Assembly (NCBI GenBank): GCA_934371135.1
Contig: CAKRNO010000006.1
Span: forward strand, 8,772 to 72,771
Length of the DNA: 64,000 nucleotides
Reading direction: 5' to 3'
Source of the DNA: an uncultured Eubacteriales bacterium
Lineage (GTDB): Bacteria > Bacillota > Clostridia > Oscillospirales > CAG-272
The notes below the pieces were generated by a model. The model had not been told where the DNA came from. It saw nothing but the letters and a program-made list of their open reading frames with translations, and searched no databases. Position 1 is the stretch's first letter, and each line of letters opens with the position of its first letter. Positions 1 to 8,081 of the stretch are shown here, piece by piece. Position numbers and translations under genes: made by a program.

Positions 1-1
1 G

Positions 2-1762
2 ACGCCGGAACAGTTGGCGAAGTATCAGGCGGGTTTCAAAAATGTGCTGATCTTCAATTCCTGCAATCCGTATAACCCCAAAACCGACAAACGGAATCTG
101 ACGACGAACTTCATTCCCGTCAAGACGGGTATGGGCAGGATCCCGGACGATACGACCAACTGGCCGAACTGGTGCTTCGGTCCCGAGCTCGGGCTCGCCG
201 AGTATCTCTCGGAGACCTATCCCGACGAGACATTCTACATCATTAAAGACGCGACGGGCGGCACGACTCTGCACGACAAGTGGTATTCGCCCTCCTCGCT
301 CGCCTATCTCGGGAAGGAAACCCTCGCGGAAAACAGCCTGTATGCTCACCTGCTCACCCGCGTGGACGAAGGCATGGGACTGCTCGGGGAAAGCAACATT
401 GATGCAGAGATCGTCGCCCTCCTCTGGATGCAGGGCGAGAGCGACGCGAGCCAGTATACCGCCGATTACGCGACGCTGTGGGCGAACTTCGCCGGCGACC
501 TCGTCGCGGATTGGGAGAGCAAAGGCTATGTGACGGAGAACGGGCTCGCCACGATCGACGGCGGCATCACCGAATATTGGGCAAACTATGAAATTCTCAA
601 CGCCGTCAAAGAACTCTGGGCGGCAGAACACTCCAAAGGGTACTATGTGGACGTCCTCGGCGCGGGTCTGACCCGTAAGCCGAGCGACCCCGCCCATCTG
701 GATTCTCCCTCGATGCTCCGCCTCGGGCGGCTGTTCGGAGAGAAACTCTCGCTCGCGATCGCCGACCTCGGGAATGCGGCGACTGTGACACCCGTTACGC
801 TCCGCGGCACGGGCACGGCGGCCGATCCGTATCTCGTCGGGTCTTATGCCGAATGGCTGCGGCTCGCGCATACGGCGTTCATCGACGCAGACGCGCTCAC
901 GGGCAAGTACATCAGACTGACGTCCGATATCGGGAGTGCCGATGTGCCGGTGCGCGCATCGCTCGGTGTCACCTCCGTGAGACCCTTTGCCGGCACGATC
1001 GACGGCGACGGACACACCATTTACGTGAACCTCCGTAACCGGCAGTTCAAGACAGAGGGGCGCGCCATGGGGCTCATCGGCTACGCGAACGGCGCGACGC
1101 TCGAGAATCTCACGGTCGCGGGCGACGTGACCCTGACCGTCGGCAACTTCTACGCCGCCGGTTTCATCGGGATGGTGCAGTGGGCGAACGGCGCCGTGAC
1201 CACCATCAGAAACTGCGTCAACATGGCGACGGTCAACGTGACCGGCGTGTCGAACGCCGCGGGCTTCGTCGGGCGGATGCTCGGCAACCTCACGGTGGAA
1301 AACTCGGAGAACAAAGGCAATGTGACAACCGCCGGTAACTATGCCGCAGGCATCGTCGGCTACATCAATATTTCGACCGCCGCGGGCGCCGGTGCGCCCT
1401 CCCTCACCGTCATCGGTACGGTGAACTCGGGGAATATTACGGGTCAGACGGGCGTCGGCGGTATCGTCGGTCTGTTCATGACCGGGGCTTCCGGCGGGAC
1501 GCACGTGCTGACGGATGTCTCGAATACAGGTACCCTCACGGGTAACACGCAGGTCGGCGGCATCATCGGCGTCGTGACGAGCCAGGCGGCGAGCGGCTTT
1601 CATATCACGGTTATTTACCTGGAGGCGGGGCTGAAAGACGAAAGCGGTGCGGACATCGTGATCGGCGCGGACGGCAACAAGCGGACAACCGCCGTCACGA
1701 AGCGGCTCGCCGCGGGCGACCCCGACGGGGGCAATTACGGAGAATTCAAGCCGTTCAAGTGA
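2..1762 (+). CDS. SASA-type carbohydrate esterase fused to GLUG repeats (5' partial)
   Basis: The reading frame is open to the left edge of the window, so the true start is missing. The first ~240 residues resemble the SASA/DUF303 acetylesterase fold (SGNH-like): a KNVLIFNSC-type strand, the diagnostic WMQGESDAS block near position 425, and a DPAHLDSPSMLRLG segment near 690 that would carry the catalytic Asp/His. Such enzymes remove O-acetyl groups from sialic acids or xylan-type sugars; which one cannot be told here. From about position 830 the protein is a beta-rich GLUG repeat module with repeated GGIVG and AAGFVG motifs. The last ~300 residues are closely similar to the end of the lipoprotein at 8082-9518. 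Probably secreted, but the signal peptide is outside the window. Confidence 0.75.
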   Translation, partial: TPEQLAKYQAGFKNVLIFNSCNPYNPKTDKRNLTTNFIPVKTGMGRIPDDTTNWPNWCFGPELGLAEYLSETYPDETFYIIKDATGGTTLHDKWYSPSSLAYLGKETLAENSLYAHLLTRVDEGMGLLGESNIDAEIVALLWMQGESDASQYTADYATLWANFAGDLVADWESKGYVTENGLATIDGGITEYWANYEILNAVKELWAAEHSKGYYVDVLGAGLTRKPSDPAHLDSPSMLRLGRLFGEKLSLAIADLGNAATVTPVTLRGTGTAADPYLVGSYAEWLRLAHTAFIDADALTGKYIRLTSDIGSADVPVRASLGVTSVRPFAGTIDGDGHTIYVNLRNRQFKTEGRAMGLIGYANGATLENLTVAGDVTLTVGNFYAAGFIGMVQWANGAVTTIRNCVNMATVNVTGVSNAAGFVGRMLGNLTVENSENKGNVTTAGNYAAGIVGYINISTAAGAGAPSLTVIGTVNSGNITGQTGVGGIVGLFMTGASGGTHVLTDVSNTGTLTGNTQVGGIIGVVTSQAASGFHITVIYLEAGLKDESGADIVIGADGNKRTTAVTKRLAAGDPDGGNYGEFKPFK

Positions 1763-1790
1763 ACGGCGGGTTTAGCGAAAGGAGAATACC

Positions 1791-1943
1791 ATGAACGACC
1801 GCAAGCAGACCTGGGCACCGCCCGAAGTGGAGATCATTTTTCTCGGGGCAGACGACGTCATCCGTACCTCCGGCACAGAGATCAGGAACGAGGGCTACGG
1901 GGACACAACGACCTGGAACGACCTGTTCGGCGACAACGGTTGA
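1791..1943 (+). CDS. Small 50-residue peptide of the P-E-V-E/DVIRTSG type
   Basis: A short ATG frame with a good Shine-Dalgarno sequence (AAAGGAG at about 1779-1785) encodes 50 residues and ends in TGA at 1941-1943. The peptide has a WAPPEVEIIFLGADDVIRTS core followed by a polar Gly/Thr/Asn/Asp-rich tail, with no signal peptide, no Cys and no membrane segment. Short ORFs with a P-E-x-E-x-I ... D-V-I-x-T-S core recur near surface-protein genes in gut Firmicutes as I recall them, but I know of no assigned function. It sits 28 bases after the esterase-GLUG gene and 39 bases before the next secreted protein, so it is probably cotranscribed. Confidence 0.6.
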   Translation: MNDRKQTWAPPEVEIIFLGADDVIRTSGTEIRNEGYGDTTTWNDLFGDNG

Positions 1944-1982
1944 CCGCCGACATCATCAGAACGAAACGAAAGGGTAACTAAC

Positions 1983-3650
1983 ATGAAAAAGATCATTTCG
2001 CTCCTACTCTGCATCGTTTTGACCGTGGCGGCGCTCGCCGTGTTCTCCGTGGCGGCATCCGCCGGGGAGACGGACACGCCCGCGGCAACAAACGACGTCA
2101 CCCCGAAGGGGTATCAGAACCGTAACAGCGGTTACGGTGTGCGCATCGTGGCGCAGATCGCGAACGCGGAAAACTACCGCGAGGTCGGCTTTGTCCTCTC
2201 GGACGGCACAAAGGAAACGACGCGCGCGGCGACCTATATGTTCAAGACGCTGCTCGCCTCCGATACGGAGGGCGGCGACACCTACGTCACCCTCACGGCA
2301 GAGGAGGGCTGCTACCTCTTTGCGCTCGCGATTGAGGAGGTCGCGGCAGAGGGGGAGCTGACGCTCGTCTTCAAGCCGTATGCCGTCGATAAGAACGGCA
2401 ACACGCTGTACGGCGCCGAAAAGACGCTGGTGAAAGCGAAGAATGCGGGCTTTACGGAGGGAGAAGCGCATACCACCCACACGCCGGTTCACCATGAAGC
2501 GACTGCCGCCACCGCGGCAAGTTACGCGACGGCATGGAACACGGAATACTGGTCCTGCGAAGGCTGTTCCAAACTGTTTAGTGACGCCGCTTGCACGACC
2601 GAGGTCGAGGCAGATGCGGTCATGGCACCGGCGCAGAAGGATAATGCGGACTTTGTCAACAGCGAAACGAATCCTTATCTGCTCGCGAACGTAGAGGACT
2701 ACAATGCTTTTGCGGCAGCGGTCAGTGCGGGCGATACCATGGCGGGTAAATTCGCCAAGATCACCGTTGACCTCGGCACGACGGAAGCACCGATTACGGC
2801 GCCGATTGGTACGGTGGACAAATATTTCGGCGGTACGCTTGACGGAGACAACCATACCGTCATCGTAGAACTGAACGAAAATGCCGCTGTCGGTCTTGTC
2901 AGTTACCTCGCGGGCGGCACGGTGAAAAACGTTACAGTTCGCGGTAACGTCACGCGTCAGACGGCTTCCAAAGCGTCCTATGCGGGCGGTATCGTCGGTA
3001 TGATCACTTCGGCAGGCGGTACTGTGACGAACTGCACGAATCGTGCGACCGTAACCGCACCTTCTAACTGCTATGCGGGCGGTATTATCGGGCATACAAA
3101 CGGTGTTGCGACGATTGCAAATTGTGTTAACTATGGCTCTGTGACCGCAGGGCGCAACGTCGGCGGTATTATTGGCGGTTCCGGTCTTGCAGGCGCAAAG
3201 ATGACCATTACCGATGTCACTAACCATGGTGCGGTGACGGGGAGTGCCAATTATGTCGGCGGTATCGTCGGATATATCAACAGCAAGGGGAATGTGCTGA
3301 CGAACTGTACCAATACCGGTGATGTGACAGGTGTTAATTGTGTCGGTGGTATCGTCGGGCTTCTGAACCAGAATGGTATGTCTGCGACCGTGGACGGTGC
3401 AACGGTAGAGAACTGCACCATCTCCGGCACGCAGTCTGTCGGCGGCTGGATCGGCAGGATCGGTGCTAAATCGACCGCGACCTACAAGAACTACACGGTT
3501 CCGACCGGTGTGACATACAAACTGAATGGTGCGGAGATGACTGCTACTGCGGGCTTTGACACCACCAACCGGACAGACGGTGCCAAAACGACTACGCCCG
3601 GCGAGGCGTTCGGTACCTGTGCGGGCACGGCGACCAACGTCACCGAATAA
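1983..3650 (+). CDS. Secreted GLUG-repeat surface protein
   Basis: The 555-residue protein starts with a signal peptide (MKK, hydrophobic core, cleavage near SVAASA at residues 20-26) and follows a clear RBS (AAAGGGT). Residues 35-150 form a domain with VRIVAQI and EVGFVLSDG strands. Residues ~165-225 contain a YWSCEGCSKLFSD-type segment with a Cys pair, seen in many Firmicutes surface proteins. From about residue 230 there is the same NPYLL.../GTLDGDNHTVI... module and GLUG repeats (GGIVG, GGIIG) as in the proteins at 2-1762 and 8082-9518. No catalytic motif, LPXTG or lipobox was found, so anchoring is unclear. The role is probably adhesion or polysaccharide binding (inference). Confidence 0.7.
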   Translation: MKKIISLLLCIVLTVAALAVFSVAASAGETDTPAATNDVTPKGYQNRNSGYGVRIVAQIANAENYREVGFVLSDGTKETTRAATYMFKTLLASDTEGGDTYVTLTAEEGCYLFALAIEEVAAEGELTLVFKPYAVDKNGNTLYGAEKTLVKAKNAGFTEGEAHTTHTPVHHEATAATAASYATAWNTEYWSCEGCSKLFSDAACTTEVEADAVMAPAQKDNADFVNSETNPYLLANVEDYNAFAAAVSAGDTMAGKFAKITVDLGTTEAPITAPIGTVDKYFGGTLDGDNHTVIVELNENAAVGLVSYLAGGTVKNVTVRGNVTRQTASKASYAGGIVGMITSAGGTVTNCTNRATVTAPSNCYAGGIIGHTNGVATIANCVNYGSVTAGRNVGGIIGGSGLAGAKMTITDVTNHGAVTGSANYVGGIVGYINSKGNVLTNCTNTGDVTGVNCVGGIVGLLNQNGMSATVDGATVENCTISGTQSVGGWIGRIGAKSTATYKNYTVPTGVTYKLNGAEMTATAGFDTTNRTDGAKTTTPGEAFGTCAGTATNVTE

Positions 3651-3670
3651 AAAACAAAAAACCAGCAACG

Positions 3671-3706
3671 CCCCTACGCGGATCGAATCCGCGTGGGGGA
3701 ATTTTT
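3671..3706 (+). terminator. Rho-independent terminator after the GLUG gene
   Basis: A 12-bp stem with one G-T wobble (CCCCTACGCGGA paired with TCCGCGTGGGGG) is followed by AATTTTT, 20 bases after the GLUG stop codon. Confidence 0.8.
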
Positions 3707-3720
3707 CCGGGGCATGACAA

Positions 3721-3749
3721 AGAGAGCCACCGTGTCGCGGTGGCTCTCT
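3721..3749. terminator. Bidirectional hairpin between convergent genes
   Basis: A perfect 12-bp stem (AGAGAGCCACCG / CGGTGGCTCTCT, loop TGTCG) lies between the 3' ends of the GLUG gene and the AraC gene. T-rich sequence follows on both strands, so it can end either transcript. Confidence 0.65.
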
Positions 3750-3842
3750 TGCTTATCTGTTTTGGGCGGTCGCTGTTTGGCGGCGCGGTCGTACTGCTTC
3801 ACCGGGGGTGTGCGGTGCTGTTACCGGGCACGCCCCGGCGCG

Positions 3843-4646
3843 TCAGCGGTGGTTACGGAAATAATCTTTCGCGTACTCGGTCGGGGAGACGCCCGTTTCG
3901 AGTTTAAACATTTTGGAGAACGTGTAGACCGAGGAGTATCCCGTCATCTCGGCAATTCTCCCGATGGAGGCATCGTCACCGATGAGCAGTTCCTTCGCCT
4001 TTTTGATACGGACGGTACGCAGGTACTTGATAGGCGACTCGCCGTACACACGGGTGAATACCTTGCGGAAATACACCGTCGAGATGCCCGCCATGGCGGC
4101 GAGGCTTTCGTTCGTGATATGTTTATCGAAATAGCGGGTGCGGATGTAGTCAATCACGGGCTCGAGCATATGCCGGTAGGAGCTCGGGAGGTAGGTCTCC
4201 TTGTGCTCTGTGACCGTTGCCTTGTCGAGAATTTTATAAAATATGGATTTGCACTTGAGGAGATAATTGTCTTTTTTGAGGTCCCAAAGGTTCGCGACGT
4301 TCAGGAGCATCGTGGCAATCTCCCGGCTGACGGCGTCGGAGAGGGGAAATTCATAGAAATCGAACGATTCTCCCTCGAGCTCTCCTTCGAACTCGATCGT
4401 GATACATTTCCCCTGCTGACCGAGCTGCCACTGGTAACGGGCGTCTTTCGAGATCAGGAGCAGGTGATGCGGGTCGGTGACGTAGGTCTTGCCACCCGCG
4501 TAGTAGTAGGTCAACCCCTCGATCTTCAGCGTCAGGGCATAGGTCGAGCGGTCGTTGCGCGTGATGCGCTTCGTCTCGTATCGGTAGATGGTGTTGACGG
4601 CGAGGATCCTGTGGAGGATCAGCCTTGAAATCGTTTTAGCATCCAT
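3843..4646 (-). CDS. AraC-family transcriptional regulator
   Basis: The C-terminal ~100 residues carry the two helix-turn-helix motifs of the AraC/XylS family: ESLAAMAGISTVYFRKVFTR, then IGRIAEMTGYSSVYTFSKMF followed by GVSPTEY. The N-terminal half is a cupin-like sensory region typical of regulators of sugar genes. It is divergent from the oxidoreductase-to-ABC-transporter run that starts at 4844 and is the obvious candidate regulator of it. ATG at 4646 is my preferred start (267 residues). ATG at 4667 and TTG at 4676 are in frame, but none has a Shine-Dalgarno sequence. A promoter ending at 4656 would put transcription start almost on the 4646 codon. Confidence 0.85.
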   Translation of the reverse strand: MDAKTISRLILHRILAVNTIYRYETKRITRNDRSTYALTLKIEGLTYYYAGGKTYVTDPHHLLLISKDARYQWQLGQQGKCITIEFEGELEGESFDFYEFPLSDAVSREIATMLLNVANLWDLKKDNYLLKCKSIFYKILDKATVTEHKETYLPSSYRHMLEPVIDYIRTRYFDKHITNESLAAMAGISTVYFRKVFTRVYGESPIKYLRTVRIKKAKELLIGDDASIGRIAEMTGYSSVYTFSKMFKLETGVSPTEYAKDYFRNHR

Positions 4647-4655
4647 AGTGAGGTT

Positions 4656-4684
4656 ATTATAAAGCATTTTATACAAAAATTCAA
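4656..4684 (-). promoter_or_regulatory. Candidate promoter of the AraC gene
   Basis: On the minus strand, TTGAAT (4679-4684), a 17-base spacer and TATAAT (4656-4661) form a good sigma-70-type promoter. Transcription would start near 4649, within a few bases of ATG 4646, implying a very short or absent leader. Confidence 0.5.
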
Positions 4685-4758
4685 CCGCTATTTTGATTTT
4701 TTAACGCTATTTTGACACGGGTTAAGTATCATAACGGATAAAAATATCATAATGGGCA

Positions 4759-4788
4759 TTTACAGATTTTCAGGCATCCCCCTATAAT
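4759..4788 (+). promoter_or_regulatory. Candidate promoter of the 4844-16538 run
   Basis: TTTACA (4759-4764), an 18-base spacer and TATAAT (4783-4788) precede the oxidoreductase gene by about 55 bases. A further TTGACA at 4712-4717 lacks a well-placed -10 box. The intergenic region is AT-rich and shared with the AraC gene, as expected for the regulator's target site. Confidence 0.6.
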
Positions 4789-4843
4789 AAAAATGTAAAA
4801 CGGGCGCGCCCGCGCGCCTGCACCATTTCGAGAGGACAGAATC

Positions 4844-5893
4844 ATGGCGGAAAACGGAAAACTTCGCATCGGTATCTTCGGCATCGGACACAATCATGCG
4901 GCGGCAGCCATCAGCGCGCTCAGGGTGCGTGAGGACGTGGAAATCGTCGGACTGTGTGAGCCGGACGACGCGGTGCGGGAAAAGCGGCTGCGGGAGAATC
5001 CCAATGTCTACGGTGATATCCCTGTGATGAGCGAGGAGCGCCTTCTCGCTTCGGGTATCCGCGCCGCGATGGTCGAAGCCTCCGTCCCCGATCTTGTACC
5101 GACGGCGCTCCGCTGTGCGGAAGCCGGGCTCCATATCCACATGGATAAGCCCGCCGGTATCGATCTTTCGCTCTATCGCACGTTCCTTGATGTCATGCGG
5201 GAGAAACACCTCGTCTTTCAGACCGGGTATATGTACCGCTACAACGCCGGTGTGCGTTACGTTCTGGAGCGCGTCCGCACCGGGGCGCTCGGCAGGATCT
5301 ACAACATCACGGCGGAGATGTGCACCAAGCACCCCGGCTGGTTCGAACGGCAGCTCATCGGCTACGGCGTCAAGGCGCCGGTCATGTACATCTTCGGCGG
5401 GCACCTCATCGACCTCTGTATGCAGGTCAAGGGGGTACCCGCGGAGCTGACCGCTTTCCACACCGAGTCGGGCGACGGCGACCTCCACTTCGAGGATACC
5501 TCTCTCGCGGTTCTGACCTATCCCGACGGGATCGCGACCGTGCGCGTCTCCTCCTGCGAGGTCAACGGCTGGGGGCTGCGCGAGTTCACGGTCTACGGGG
5601 AGCGCGGCACCATCTCGGTCAGCCCCCTGGAATCTCCCATGCACATCCGGGAGACCATGCTCGCCGAGCAGGAGCCGTGGAAGGACCGCTACCACACGGT
5701 GGAGATCCCCGAGGTCGGGCGGTACGACGTCATGATGCACGATTTCGTGTACATGGTGGAGGGGAAGATCCCCTACGACGTCGATTTCACCCATGAATAC
5801 CTGCTCCAGAAACTGACGCTCGAGGCGTGCGGTTACACGGCGGAGGAAATGAATGCCAACGCTTCCATCACTGCCCGTGCGTCGGGTGATTGA
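4844..5893 (+). CDS. Gfo/Idh/MocA-family NAD(P)-dependent oxidoreductase
   Basis: The 349-residue protein begins with a Rossmann fold (KLRIGIFGIGHNHAAAAI, i.e. GxGxxxxA-like), has the ...HIHMDKPAGID segment where the family's conserved EKP motif lies (here DKP), and an FQTGYMYRYNAGVR segment. These enzymes oxidise or reduce sugars, inositols or glycosides with NAD(P). The DKP lysine is the usual catalytic residue. The substrate cannot be deduced. It is the first gene after the divergent promoter region (RBS GAGAGGA) and heads the run of sugar genes, so a catabolic sugar dehydrogenase is likely. Confidence 0.85.
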   Translation: MAENGKLRIGIFGIGHNHAAAAISALRVREDVEIVGLCEPDDAVREKRLRENPNVYGDIPVMSEERLLASGIRAAMVEASVPDLVPTALRCAEAGLHIHMDKPAGIDLSLYRTFLDVMREKHLVFQTGYMYRYNAGVRYVLERVRTGALGRIYNITAEMCTKHPGWFERQLIGYGVKAPVMYIFGGHLIDLCMQVKGVPAELTAFHTESGDGDLHFEDTSLAVLTYPDGIATVRVSSCEVNGWGLREFTVYGERGTISVSPLESPMHIRETMLAEQEPWKDRYHTVEIPEVGRYDVMMHDFVYMVEGKIPYDVDFTHEYLLQKLTLEACGYTAEEMNANASITARASGD

Positions 5894-5923
5894 CAAACGA
5901 AACGCGAAAAGAGGATAATACAA

Positions 5924-6010
5924 TTGAAAAGATCTGACGGAAAAGCTGCCATCGTGACCGGTGCCGGCGGCAGACATCCCGCCTCGCGCGGTAACGGGCC
6001 GAGGGACTGA
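5924..6010 (+). pseudogene. Remnant of a short-chain dehydrogenase (N-terminal stub)
   Basis: After a good RBS (AGAGGAT), a TTG-initiated frame reads KRSDGKAAIVTGAGG, which is the first strand and glycine-rich NAD-binding turn of short-chain dehydrogenases. It then loses similarity and stops after 28 residues at 6010. The normal family length is about 250 residues, so an internal deletion has removed nearly all of the gene. The stop lies 5 bases before the GTG start of the EamA gene. The stub may now serve only for translational coupling. Confidence 0.5.
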
Positions 6011-6014
6011 CACG

Positions 6015-7085
6015 GTGACGCATTCCATCCAAACGACACAAGCGGTGACGCCGCAGGCAGGTCAGCCGGACAGCACCGCCGGCACCACCCAAACGGGCGC
6101 AGAATCCGCCGGTAGCGGGAGCCGCAGAGCCACGCTGACGGCAGTCGGGCTCGGGCTCATCGTCATGCTCCTCTGGGGGTCACTGTTCCCCTTCGTCAAA
6201 TACGGGTACAAGGTGTTCGAGATCGACACGTCGTTCTACCCGAACCTAGTCCTTTTCGCCGGGGTGCGGTTCCTTGTGAGCGGCGCGCTCCTCTCGGCGT
6301 TCTGCCTCGCGACGCGGCGGACGTACCTCCTCCGGCAACCGAAGAAGTGGCTACCGACCGCGCTCGTCGCCCTGTTTGCCGTGGTGCTCCACTATGCCTG
6401 CACCTATATCAGCCTCGGGCAGATCGACAGCTCCAAGACGGCGCTCCTCAAACAATCGGGTGTGCTCGTGTTCGTCTGCTTCTCGTTTCTGTTCTTCCGT
6501 GACGACCGACTGACGCCGGGGAAGATCATCGGCGCCGTGTGCGGCGTCGCCTCGGTGCTGGTCATCAATCTGGATTCCTTTAAGATCACGTTCGGTCTCG
6601 GGACGGCGCTCGTCATCGGGGCGAGCTTCTGCACCGTGATCTCCAACATCGTCTTCAAAAAGAGCTTTCACGACGTTCCCGCCGTGACCGTCACGGGGTA
6701 CTCGCAGCTCATGGGCGGTCTGCTCCTGACCGTACTCGGGCTTGCCCTCGGGGGGCGGATCACCTCGTTCGGCTGGCGCGCCGCGCTCGTCATGCTGTAT
6801 ATCGTCGCGGCGACGGTCGTCAGCTACGGGCTGTGGTACTACGTCGTACAGAAATACGCCCTCTCGAAGCTCTTTATCATCAAGATGGCGGAGCCGCTGT
6901 TCGCGGCGCTCGTCAGCGTGCTGTTGCCGCTCGGGACGCATCTGACCTGGCAGCACGCCGCTGCCTTTGCCCTCGTTGCCGTCGCCGTGTGCGTGAGCAA
7001 CATACAATTCCCGAAACGAAGCAAAATCAAGAAAACCGTGTCCGCGGCAAGTAATGCCACGGAAGAAGAAGGAGAAACGAAATGA
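6015..7085 (+). CDS. EamA/DMT-family transporter
   Basis: This is an integral membrane protein with about ten hydrophobic segments in two similar halves, as in drug/metabolite transporters (EamA). The first segment is VGLGLIVMLLWGSLFPFVKY. GTG at 6015 is chosen because GAGGGA lies 8 bases upstream; an in-frame GTG at 5961 lies inside the dehydrogenase remnant and has no RBS. The first ~35 residues are polar and Thr/Gln/Gly-rich, unusual for the family. The C-terminal tail is Lys/Glu-rich. The substrate is unknown; its place in a sugar operon may suggest a sugar or metabolite. Confidence 0.85.
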   Translation: MTHSIQTTQAVTPQAGQPDSTAGTTQTGAESAGSGSRRATLTAVGLGLIVMLLWGSLFPFVKYGYKVFEIDTSFYPNLVLFAGVRFLVSGALLSAFCLATRRTYLLRQPKKWLPTALVALFAVVLHYACTYISLGQIDSSKTALLKQSGVLVFVCFSFLFFRDDRLTPGKIIGAVCGVASVLVINLDSFKITFGLGTALVIGASFCTVISNIVFKKSFHDVPAVTVTGYSQLMGGLLLTVLGLALGGRITSFGWRAALVMLYIVAATVVSYGLWYYVVQKYALSKLFIIKMAEPLFAALVSVLLPLGTHLTWQHAAAFALVAVAVCVSNIQFPKRSKIKKTVSAASNATEEEGETK

Positions 7086-8071
7086 AAGCCATGCTGATCG
7101 ATGCCGACAAACAGTTTGTCTGGAGCGACGTCGCGGAACCCGTCCTCACGGACGACGGCGTCATCGTCGAGATCTATGCCGCCGCGCTGAACCGCGCCGA
7201 CCTCCTACAGCGGCAAGGGACGTATCCGTCGCCCGCCGGCTGGCCGCAGTGGCCGGGGCTCGAACTCGCGGGGAAGATCATCGCGATGGGCAGGACCGCG
7301 GAGCGCGAGAGCGGGTATCACATCGGGGACAGCGTCTGCGCCCTCGTGGGCGGCGGCGCGTATGCGGAGCGCATCGCCCTGCCGTATCAACTGCTCCTGC
7401 CGGTGCCGCAGGGAATGAGCATGGAGGAAGCCTCTACGCTCCCCGAAGCCTATACGACCAGTTATCTGAACCTCTTTGTCGAGGGGCATCTCACCGCCGG
7501 TCAGGTGCTGTACGTTGCCGCCGGGGCGAGCGGGCTCGCCAGCGCGGCGATCCCGATGGGGAAGCTCAACGGCGCTTACGTCGTGACGAGCGTACAGACG
7601 CGCGCCGCGGCAGAGAAAATCAAAAACCTCGGCGCCGATGAGATCATCATCCAGGAAGAAGAAAGCATCCCCGACGCGTTCGCGAGACTGGAGCGCGAGG
7701 GGCACCCGGTGAACGTCTGCATGGACTGCCTCGCCGGTAAAGATCTCGGCGACGCGATGCCTTTCATGGCGGCAGGTGGCTACTGGGTCGTCATCTCGAC
7801 GCTCGCGGGCATCACGACGGAGATCAAACTCCGCCCGCTCCTGACGCGGGGACTGCACCTCGTCGGCAGTATGCTCCGCCGACGCTCGAACGACGAAAAG
7901 CACGAGCTGCTGACGGCTCTCCGCGACAATATGTGGCACTGGTTTGAGGACGGGACGCTGAAGCCGTCCGTCTATCGCGTACTGGATATTTCCGAAGTGG
8001 ACGAAGCGCATGGGATCCTCGAACGATACGAGAACACCGGCAAGGTCGTCCTGCGTGTGAAACAACCGTAA
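7082..8071 (+). CDS. Quinone oxidoreductase-like MDR-family dehydrogenase
   Basis: The 329-residue protein is a medium-chain reductase without the zinc ligands of alcohol dehydrogenases. It has the N-terminal ALNRADLLQRQGTYPSP segment and PGLELAGKI typical of the zeta-crystallin/PIG3 (TP53I3-like) NADPH:quinone oxidoreductases. The nucleotide-binding turn is AAGASGLASAAI, a variant of the usual GxGxxG. The start ATG overlaps the EamA stop by 4 bases (ATGA), so the two are translationally coupled. A role in reducing an aldehyde or ketone sugar intermediate is possible but not shown. Confidence 0.8.
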   Translation: MKAMLIDADKQFVWSDVAEPVLTDDGVIVEIYAAALNRADLLQRQGTYPSPAGWPQWPGLELAGKIIAMGRTAERESGYHIGDSVCALVGGGAYAERIALPYQLLLPVPQGMSMEEASTLPEAYTTSYLNLFVEGHLTAGQVLYVAAGASGLASAAIPMGKLNGAYVVTSVQTRAAAEKIKNLGADEIIIQEEESIPDAFARLEREGHPVNVCMDCLAGKDLGDAMPFMAAGGYWVVISTLAGITTEIKLRPLLTRGLHLVGSMLRRRSNDEKHELLTALRDNMWHWFEDGTLKPSVYRVLDISEVDEAHGILERYENTGKVVLRVKQP

Positions 8072-8081
8072 GGGAGGCACT

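Noticed and set aside
4712..4740. Second promoter with exact TTGACA upstream of the oxidoreductase gene
   Set aside because: No acceptable -10 box at 16-18 bases; the pair TTTACA/TATAAT at 4759-4788 is better.
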